NCBI GenBank assembly: GCA_951813575.1
Contig: OX638375.1
Coordinates: 1,937,042-2,001,041 of the forward strand
DNA length: 64,000 bases
Reading direction: 5' to 3'
Source of the DNA: Candidatus Binatia bacterium
GTDB taxonomy: Bacteria; Desulfobacterota; Binatia; UBA9968; JAJDTQ01
Below are positions 58,950 through 64,000 of this stretch, in pieces. Each line of letters starts with the position of its first letter. The stretch's first letter is position 1. The translations under genes were made by a program, and so were the position numbers. The notes below the pieces were generated by a model that was not told the DNA's origin, searched no databases, and saw only the letters and a list, made by a program, of their open reading frames with translations.

Positions 58950-58978
58950 AGAACACCCGTAACCAAAGCACCTGTTGC

Positions 58979-59055
<77 letters not shown>

Positions 59056-59142
59056 GGCGAACCGTTTCCTCAAGGCCCGTTCCCGGTATGCCGGCGTCTC
59101 CGGCTCCTTCACGACCCGTCTTCCACGGGCCATGCCACGGAG

Positions 59143-59219
59143 TGGTCGGGGCGAGCCGATTTGAACGGCCGACCCCCTGCTCCCAAGGCAGGTGCGCTAC
59201 CTGGCTGCGCTACGCCCCG
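59143..59219 (-). tRNA. tRNA-Pro (anticodon UGG)
   Basis: Acceptor CGGGGCG/CGCCCCG, discriminator A, encoded CCA (59143-59145), anticodon arm CCTGC-CTTGGGA-GCAGG. First of the tRNA series Pro-Arg-His-Lys-Leu upstream of tig. Confidence 0.97.
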
Positions 59220-59232
59220 TCACGGAGTCTGA

Positions 59233-59260
59233 AGTTTACCTGATGTGGCGCCGATAGCAA
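59233..59260 (-). promoter_or_regulatory. Promoter for the tRNA-Pro-Arg-His-Lys series
   Basis: On the minus strand TTGCTA (59260-59255), a 16-base spacer and TAAACT (59238-59233), directly after the rph stop (59263) and about 14 bases before tRNA-Pro. Confidence 0.55.
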
Positions 59261-59262
59261 GA

Positions 59263-59991
59263 CTAGGGGCCTGTCCGGTCCCGCAGGACCTGTTGCTGGA
59301 TCTCCAGGATCCGTTGAATGCCGGCACCGGCGAGGCCGATCAACCGATCGAGCTGTCCCGCGTCGAAGGGCTCCTTCTCGGCCGTCCCCTGGACCTCCAC
59401 GAACTTGCCCGAACCGGTCATCACGAAGTTCATGTCCACCTGGGCCTGGTTGTCCTCGCCGGCGTCGAGGTCCAGCACCGCCTGTCCCTCCACCACCCCG
59501 ACGCTGACCGCGGCGACACTGTCCCCGAGCAGGCCGTCGGGCACGGTCTTGTCCGCCGCCCACTTCTCCATGGCGCAGCACAGGGCCACGTAGGCGCCGG
59601 TGATGGAGGCGGTCCGGGTGCCGCCGTCCGCCTGGATGACGTCGCAGTCGAGCCACACGGTCCGTTCGCCGAGGCAGTCCAGGTCCGCCACCGACCGGAG
59701 GCTGCGTCCGATCAGCCGCTGGATCTCGTGGGTGCGGCCGCCCACCTTGCCGCGCGAGGACTCCCTGGGGATGCGGGTGGGCGACGAAGACGGGAGCATG
59801 CCGTACTCCGCCGTGATCCAGCCCCTGCCGGTCTTGCGCAGGAACGGCGGCACGCGGTCTTCCAGCGTGGCGGTGCAGATGACCCGGGTATCGCCCATCT
59901 CGATCAGGGCCGAGCCGTCGGCGTGCTTGATGAAACCGGGCGTGATGTCGAGGGGGCGCAACTCGCGATCCCCGCGTCCGTTTGTGCGCAT
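59263..59991 (-). CDS. rph: Ribonuclease PH
   Basis: Phosphorolytic 3' exonuclease that trims tRNA precursors, fitting its place before a tRNA series. The 242-residue product has the N-terminal RELRPLDITPGFIKHADGSA and GDTRVICTATLEDRVPPFLR, then EYGMLPSSSPTRIPRE, RLIGRSLRSVADLDCLGERT, and DVIQADGGTRTASITGAYVA. Length is normal and no dITP/XTP pyrophosphatase (rdgB) fusion is present. Confidence 0.98.
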   Translation of the reverse strand: MRTNGRGDRELRPLDITPGFIKHADGSALIEMGDTRVICTATLEDRVPPFLRKTGRGWITAEYGMLPSSSPTRIPRESSRGKVGGRTHEIQRLIGRSLRSVADLDCLGERTVWLDCDVIQADGGTRTASITGAYVALCCAMEKWAADKTVPDGLLGDSVAAVSVGVVEGQAVLDLDAGEDNQAQVDMNFVMTGSGKFVEVQGTAEKEPFDAGQLDRLIGLAGAGIQRILEIQQQVLRDRTGP

Positions 59992-60023
59992 GTTCGGTTG
60001 GCCTCCCGGCGGCGGAAATCCGT

Positions 60024-60052
60024 GGCGCGGGCGGGTCCGGGACCCGTCCCTA
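60024..60052 (-). repeat. Dispersed GC-rich palindromic repeat, copy E (divergent)
   Basis: On the minus strand TAGGGACGGGTCCCGGACCC followed by GCCCGCGCC. The TAG is the stop codon of the aldehyde dehydrogenase gene. It differs from the other copies in the centre but keeps the layout and orientation. Confidence 0.55.
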
Positions 60053-61462
60053 AAGATGAAACACGACCGTCTTTAGCTCGGTCATCTCCTCGATGGCGTA
60101 GCGCGGCCCCTCCTTGCCGAAACCGGACTCCTTGAGGCCGCCGTACGGCATCACGTCGGCCCGCCACTGCGGCCCCCAGTTCACGTGGAGGTTGCCGGAC
60201 TCCACCTCGCGGGCGAATCTCATGGCCCAGCCGATGTTCTCGGTGAAGATCCCGGCGGAAAGGCCGAAGACCGTGTCGTTGGCGAGCTCGATGGCCTCGT
60301 CGATGGACTCGAACGGCATCACCCCCACCGCCGGACCGAAGAGCTCGTCGCGCGAGATCTTCATGTCGCGGGAGACGTCCGCCACCACCGTGGGCGCGTA
60401 GACCGCGCCGTTGCGGGACCCGCCGGCCAGCACCCGGGCCCCCTGGCCCACGGCCTCGTCCACCCACTTCTCGACGCGGACGGCTTCGTCCACCTTGATC
60501 ATGGGCCCCACCTGGGTGGCGGCGTCGAGCTGGCTGCCGGTCGCCAGCGCCTCCACCTTGGGAGCCAGCGCGCCCAGGAAGTCCGCGTACACGCGGCGGT
60601 CGGCCAGCACGCGCTGGGTGGAGATGCAGACCTGCCCCGAATTCGCGTAGCCGGTGGCGGCCACCGCCGCGGCCACCTTGTCGAGGTCCGCGTCCGGCAT
60701 CACGATCACCGGACAGTTGGACCCCAGCTCCATGGTGACCTTCTTGATGCCGGCCATCCGGCAGATGCTCTCGCCCACCTCGCGGCTGCCGGTGAAGGTG
60801 ATCTTGCGGACCCGCGGGTCGGACACCAGCGGATCGCCGATCTCGCCGCCCGAGCCGGTCAGGCACTGGACGCCCTCGGGCGGAACGCCGGCCTCCAGCA
60901 GGATCTCGGTCAGCTTGAGGCCCGACAGCGGAGTGTCCGAAGCCGGCTTGATGATCACCGAGTTACCCCCGGCAAGGGCCGGACCGACCTTGTGGCAGAG
61001 CAGGTTCAGGGGAAAGTTGAACGGGCCGATGGCCACCACGACGCCGCAGGGCACCCGCAGCGTGAAAGCCAGCTTGCCCGCTCCCGCGGGGTCGGCGTCC
61101 ACCGGCACGGTCTCGCCGTGGACCCGCTTGGCCTCTTCGGCGGAGGCGGTCAAGGTCTCCACCGCCCGGCGCACCTCGCCCTTCCCCTCGGCCAGGACCT
61201 TTCCCTCTTCGCTCGAGATGAGCGTGCCGAGCTCGTCCACGCGCTCGGCCATGAGGGCCGCCGCGCGGGTAAGCACCCGCCACCGCTCGTGAGCGGTCAT
61301 CCGGGCCATGAGCGCGGCCCCGCGTTCGGCGAACGCCAGCGCGCGCTCGACGTCGTCGCGGCCGGCCTTCGGCACGCTGTCGATGACGGATTCATCATAC
61401 GGGTTGCCGACCTCCTGCATCCTCGGTCGATCGACCCACTCTCCGGCGAGAAACATCTTCAT
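60050..61462 (-). CDS. Aldehyde dehydrogenase, NAD(P)-dependent
   Basis: Oxidises an aldehyde to the acid; the substrate cannot be told from the sequence. The 470-residue product has the Rossmann and catalytic domains with GPFNFPLNLLCHKVGPALAG, the Lys-containing IIKPASDTPLSG, FTGSREVG, Glu245 in KKVTMELGSN, Cys279 in NSGQVCIS and the C-terminal PYGGLKESGFGKEG. The sequence resembles the lactaldehyde/phosphonoacetaldehyde/glyceraldehyde-3-phosphate non-phosphorylating group. It stands between a polyprenyl synthase and rph without a pathway partner. The TAG stop is part of repeat copy E. Confidence 0.92.
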   Translation of the reverse strand: MKMFLAGEWVDRPRMQEVGNPYDESVIDSVPKAGRDDVERALAFAERGAALMARMTAHERWRVLTRAAALMAERVDELGTLISSEEGKVLAEGKGEVRRAVETLTASAEEAKRVHGETVPVDADPAGAGKLAFTLRVPCGVVVAIGPFNFPLNLLCHKVGPALAGGNSVIIKPASDTPLSGLKLTEILLEAGVPPEGVQCLTGSGGEIGDPLVSDPRVRKITFTGSREVGESICRMAGIKKVTMELGSNCPVIVMPDADLDKVAAAVAATGYANSGQVCISTQRVLADRRVYADFLGALAPKVEALATGSQLDAATQVGPMIKVDEAVRVEKWVDEAVGQGARVLAGGSRNGAVYAPTVVADVSRDMKISRDELFGPAVGVMPFESIDEAIELANDTVFGLSAGIFTENIGWAMRFAREVESGNLHVNWGPQWRADVMPYGGLKESGFGKEGPRYAIEEMTELKTVVFHL

Positions 61463-61515
61463 CGGCGATCACGCTCCTTCGGAGTTGCCGGCCCTGCCCC
61501 GGACGGGACAGCGCG

Positions 61516-61547
61516 CCGGACACGGGCGGGGTTGAAACCCGCCCCTG
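61516..61547 (-). repeat. Dispersed GC-rich palindromic repeat, copy D
   Basis: On the minus strand CAGGGGCGGGTTTCAACCCC followed by GCCCGTGTCCGG. It is close to copy C over its whole length but begins CAG and is not at a stop codon. A second GTAGGGGC lies at about 61586-61593, 38 bases away, so this 135-base gap may hold a longer composite repeat. Confidence 0.7.
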
Positions 61548-61597
61548 CGACATCGCGCCTTGCCGGCGACAACCTCCCCGACAAGACGCCCCTACCG

Positions 61598-62629
61598 TTA
61601 CACGAGATCCCTTATGGGCTCCAGCACGGTTTCCGAGATCCCCTGCATCATGGCGGACAGGCGCGGCTGCTCCAACGCCCCGACGGCGGCCAGGGCCGCC
61701 CGCCTGCGGTCGTGCATCTCCCTCACCGCGAAGGGCAGCGAGCCGAGCCGGTCGAACAGTCCGGCGACCCGGTCGACGTCCCCGGCCGAGGTGGCCGCCC
61801 GGTCCTTGTCCAGCACCTCCAGCAGCCAACGCGCGTCTTCCGCCGACGCGTTCTCCAACGCATGGACCGCCAGGATGCTGCGCTTGCCCTCGGCGATGTC
61901 GCTGCCGCGCTGATCACGGCCCTTGTCGCCGTAGAGGTCCAGCACGTCGTCCTGAATCTGGAACAGGATGCCGAGCTGGCGCGCCGCTTCGGCGAGCCCC
62001 TCCAGCATCCCCGCCTCCCGGCCCAGCATCTCGGCGCTGCCGGCCATGCCGAGCACGAAGAGCCGGGCGGTCTTGGCTTCGACCATGTCGAAGTACCGCG
62101 TCAACGAGGGACGGCCGCTGGCCCGCAGCGCGAACTCCTGCTCCTGCCCGTCGATGACCTTCAGGGTCTCCGCCAGCATCCGCCGCGCCAGCGCCTCCCG
62201 CCGCTCGACGGCCACCGGCGCCCGTTGCGCCAGCAACAGCGCGAAGTAGAACATGGCATCGCCGAGGTTGATGGCCCGGGCGACGCCGAAACGATGCCAG
62301 ACCGTCTCCTGCCCCCGGCGCGCCTCGTCGCCGTCCTGCACGTCGTCGTGGACCAGCGTCGCGTTGTGCAGCATCTCGCAGGCCGCGCCCATGGGAACCG
62401 CCCTGGCGGGGTCCTCCCCCAGACAATCCGCCACCAGCAGCGGCAGCAGGGCGCGCAGCCGCTTGCCGCCCGTCCGGAAGTGATAGCGGCACATCTCGGC
62501 CAACCCCGACGCGCCGAGCTCGGCCTCCCGGAGCACGTCGTCGAGGAGGAAAAGGACTTCGGGGAGATAGCGCTTCCGGATGCCTTCGAGGTGCTCCAGG
62601 AAGGCCTGCTTTGGCGTCGATGCGGACAT
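61598..62629 (-). CDS. Polyprenyl diphosphate synthase (trans-isoprenyl type)
   Basis: Chain-elongating prenyltransferase that adds isopentenyl diphosphate to an allylic primer, probably for the quinone side chain. The 343-residue product has GGKRLRALLPLL (54-65), the first Asp-rich motif DDVQD at 95-99 and the second DDVLD at 227-231 followed by DKGRDQRGSDIAEGK. The residues before the first motif (MLHNATLVHDD) are small or medium, suggesting a longer product than farnesyl diphosphate, but the chain length is not proven. It lies 13 bases after the cold-shock gene. Confidence 0.9.
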   Translation of the reverse strand: MSASTPKQAFLEHLEGIRKRYLPEVLFLLDDVLREAELGASGLAEMCRYHFRTGGKRLRALLPLLVADCLGEDPARAVPMGAACEMLHNATLVHDDVQDGDEARRGQETVWHRFGVARAINLGDAMFYFALLLAQRAPVAVERREALARRMLAETLKVIDGQEQEFALRASGRPSLTRYFDMVEAKTARLFVLGMAGSAEMLGREAGMLEGLAEAARQLGILFQIQDDVLDLYGDKGRDQRGSDIAEGKRSILAVHALENASAEDARWLLEVLDKDRAATSAGDVDRVAGLFDRLGSLPFAVREMHDRRRAALAAVGALEQPRLSAMMQGISETVLEPIRDLV

Positions 62630-62642
62630 GCCGCCTGTGCCG

Positions 62643-62855
62643 TCAGCGGAGCTTCATGCCGAAGGCCACGGGCCCCTTGTCGCCCGCCCGGGTCTGAAAC
62701 TGCACGCTGTCGCCTTCACCGAAATCCTCGAACTGGACCCGGGGGGCGCCGCTGCTGCGATGGAAGAACACGTCGTCGCCGCCGTCATCCGGCTCGATGA
62801 AGCCGAACCCCCTGTCCTTGAGTATCTTCCTGATGGTTCCCGTCACCTCGTTCAC
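62643..62855 (-). CDS. Cold-shock domain protein (Csp family)
   Basis: Single OB-fold RNA/DNA-binding protein. The domain has RNP1 as RGFGFIEP and RNP2 as DVFFHRS, and ends QTRAGDKGPVAFGMKLR. From GTG 62855 the product is 70 residues, the usual Csp length (VNEVTGTIRKILKDRGFGFI); an in-frame ATG at 62900 would add a Gly-rich stretch, and neither has a clear ribosome-binding site. Divergent from lipB. The intergenic DNA also holds a GCGGGCG/CGCCCGC dyad at 62930-62961. Confidence 0.9.
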   Translation of the reverse strand: MNEVTGTIRKILKDRGFGFIEPDDGGDDVFFHRSSGAPRVQFEDFGEGDSVQFQTRAGDKGPVAFGMKLR

Positions 62856-63017
62856 TCCGGTTCCCGGACCTGCCGGCCCGTTCGATCCGATGCCACGCAC
62901 CCGTCTGGCCCGTTTCGCCCGTTTCTAGTGCGGGCGGCGCCGGGAGTCAAGAAGCGCCCGCGGCAACGATGCCTTGGCACTTTGATTTCATCTCGGATGT
63001 GATATGCGTCAAGCAGG

Positions 63018-63737
63018 ATGTCCAGCCCCCTGCGTGTCATCGACTTGCGCCGTCTCGACTACGAGGCCGCGCTGGCCGTTCAGGAACGGGTCCTCGAAGA
63101 GAAGACTCGGGAGCCCGGGGACGATTGCCTGATACTGGTGGAACATCCGCACGTCATCACCACCGGCCGGAGGGAGGCCGGCGCGCACATACTCGACGCC
63201 GGCGACGTCCCGGTGCGCGCCACCAGCCGCGGCGGCGACGTGACCTACCACGGCCCGGGGCAACTCGTGGCCTACCCCATCGTCGACCTCAAGTCCCGGC
63301 AACGCCGCGCGGTCCACCACTACCTGCACAGGCTCGAACAGGTCATCATCGACCTGCTGAGCTGCTTCGGCCTGGAAGGCGCGCGGCGCCCGCCCTTCAC
63401 CGGCGTGTGGATCGGCGACCGGAAGATCTGCGCCATCGGCATCGCCGTCAGACGCGGCGTCACCTACCATGGCGCCGCCGTCAACGTGGCGCCCGATCTG
63501 GACTACTTCCACAGGATCGTCCCGTGCGGCCTGGATTGGGCGCAGGTCACCTCCATGGAGCGGGAGACGGGAAAATCCATCGGGATGGAAGAGGTGAAGT
63601 CCCTGCTGGCGCGGAGTTTCTGCGAGGGTTTCGGATACGATGGGATCGTGGGGGACGGAGAGGGGGCCGATCCCGCCACGGGCGCCGACGGCGCCCGCCG
63701 CGGCCCAGCCGCTACTTCTGAAACCAGTCGGCGTTGA
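63018..63737 (+). CDS. lipB: Octanoyl-[ACP]:protein N-octanoyltransferase LipB
   Basis: Moves octanoate from ACP to lipoyl domains, the first step of lipoate assembly. The 239-residue product has the [12 protein letters not shown] signature at 71-82, Lys136 in DRKICAIG and the catalytic Cys170 in IVPCGL. The C terminus has an extra Gly/Ala-rich tail of about 30 residues that overlaps the end of the convergent ferredoxin gene by 26 bases. No lipA is in the window. Confidence 0.95.
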   Translation: MSSPLRVIDLRRLDYEAALAVQERVLEEKTREPGDDCLILVEHPHVITTGRREAGAHILDAGDVPVRATSRGGDVTYHGPGQLVAYPIVDLKSRQRRAVHHYLHRLEQVIIDLLSCFGLEGARRPPFTGVWIGDRKICAIGIAVRRGVTYHGAAVNVAPDLDYFHRIVPCGLDWAQVTSMERETGKSIGMEEVKSLLARSFCEGFGYDGIVGDGEGADPATGADGARRGPAATSETSRR

Positions 63738-63975
63738 TCTGCGTGTACTCCTGCCACTTGTCGGGAACCGCGGCTTCCTCGAAGATGGCCTCCACCGGGC
63801 ACACCGGCTCGCAGGCGCCGCAGTCGATGCACTCCTCGGGATCGATGTAGAGCATGTTCTCCTTCTCGAATGTCTCGGGGTCGTTCTTGGTCGGGTGGAT
63901 GCAATCGACAGGGCAAACATCGACGCAAGCCGTGTCCTTGACGTCGACACAGGGCTCTGCAATCACGTAGGTCAT
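63712..63975 (-). CDS. fdxA: Ferredoxin with [3Fe-4S] and [4Fe-4S] clusters (FdxA type)
   Basis: Small electron carrier. The 87-residue product has eight Cys: 9, 17, 21 and 25, then 49, 52, 55 and 59 ([18 protein letters not shown]). As in Azotobacter-type 7Fe ferredoxins, the position corresponding to the fourth Cys of the first cluster is not Cys, which fits a [3Fe-4S] cluster. About ten extra residues ([10 protein letters not shown] region) separate the two motifs. AGGAGG lies 6 bases before the ATG. It overlaps the end of lipB by 26 bases. Confidence 0.95.
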   Translation of the reverse strand: MTYVIAEPCVDVKDTACVDVCPVDCIHPTKNDPETFEKENMLYIDPEECIDCGACEPVCPVEAIFEEAAVPDKWQEYTQINADWFQK

Positions 63976-64000
63976 TCACTTCCTCCTGGAGATACTAGTC

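Noticed and set aside
62930..62961. GCGGGCG/CGCCCGC dyad between the cold-shock gene and lipB
   Set aside because: A 7-bp GC stem with an 18-base loop and no T run; such dyads are common in GC-rich DNA. Not called a terminator.
62974..62989. Sigma-54-like TTGGCAC-N5-TTTC upstream of lipB
   Set aside because: The second half reads TTTC instead of TTGC, so the invariant GC of the -12 element is not kept, and no enhancer-binding regulator is nearby.

Overview
The window is a dense, high-GC stretch of housekeeping genes from a diderm (Gram-negative) bacterium. The envelope genes lptD, lptF and lptG, a secretin and a SPOR-domain protein point to an outer membrane with LPS. The order rpsP-khpA-rimM-trmD-rplS, with a COG4752-type methyltransferase joined to TrmD, the tig-clpP-clpX-lon cluster and a tRNA-tuf-secE-nusG-rpl-rpoBC block resemble Deltaproteobacteria/Desulfobacterota and neighbouring uncultured lineages such as Tectomicrobia or Binatota. 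No rRNA or marker that would settle the phylum is present, so this placement is inference.

Layout. 1-988 (minus): the start of a serine hydrolase and an LD-carboxypeptidase. 1118-8880 (plus): groES-groEL with promoter and terminator; ffh with its own promoter; then the rpsP-khpA-rimM-trmD-rplS group and rarA. 8877-17687 (minus): a lone secretin, lptD, folC, trpF, trpC, trpD and a SPOR protein. 17766-48375 (minus): about 30 kb in one direction that joins what are usually separate operons: four tRNAs, tuf, rpmG, tRNA-Trp, secE-nusG, rplKAJL, rpoBC, rpsLG-fusA, then the S10, spc and alpha gene sets down to rplQ. The expected genes infA, adk and rpmD (L30) are absent from this block, and tuf lies at its head instead of after fusA. 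48510-49283 (minus): rlmB. 49306-51593 (plus): lptF-lptG. 51618-58656 (minus): rpsI, rplM, tRNA-Asp, tRNA-Val, lon, clpX, clpP, tig, tRNA-Leu. 58786-63975: four more tRNAs, rph, an aldehyde dehydrogenase, a polyprenyl diphosphate synthase and a cold-shock protein (minus), then lipB (plus) converging on a 7Fe ferredoxin (minus).

Most genes serve ribosome assembly, transcription, protein export (SecY, SecE, Ffh), folding (GroESL, trigger factor) and proteolysis (ClpXP, Lon). LptD, LptF and LptG belong to one LPS-export machine but lie in different loci. No CRISPR array, prophage, transposase or resistance gene was seen, and no stretch above 300 bases lacks a gene.

The most unusual item is a 162-bp element at 28419-28580 with perfect 25-bp terminal inverted repeats, flanked by TA dinucleotides and lying exactly at the rplV/rpsC junction. 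It looks like a non-autonomous transposon (MITE); it now supplies the rplV stop codon and probably the rpsC ribosome-binding site. A second family of about 30-bp GC-rich palindromic repeats occurs five times, and in four cases its first three bases are the TAG stop codon of the preceding gene.
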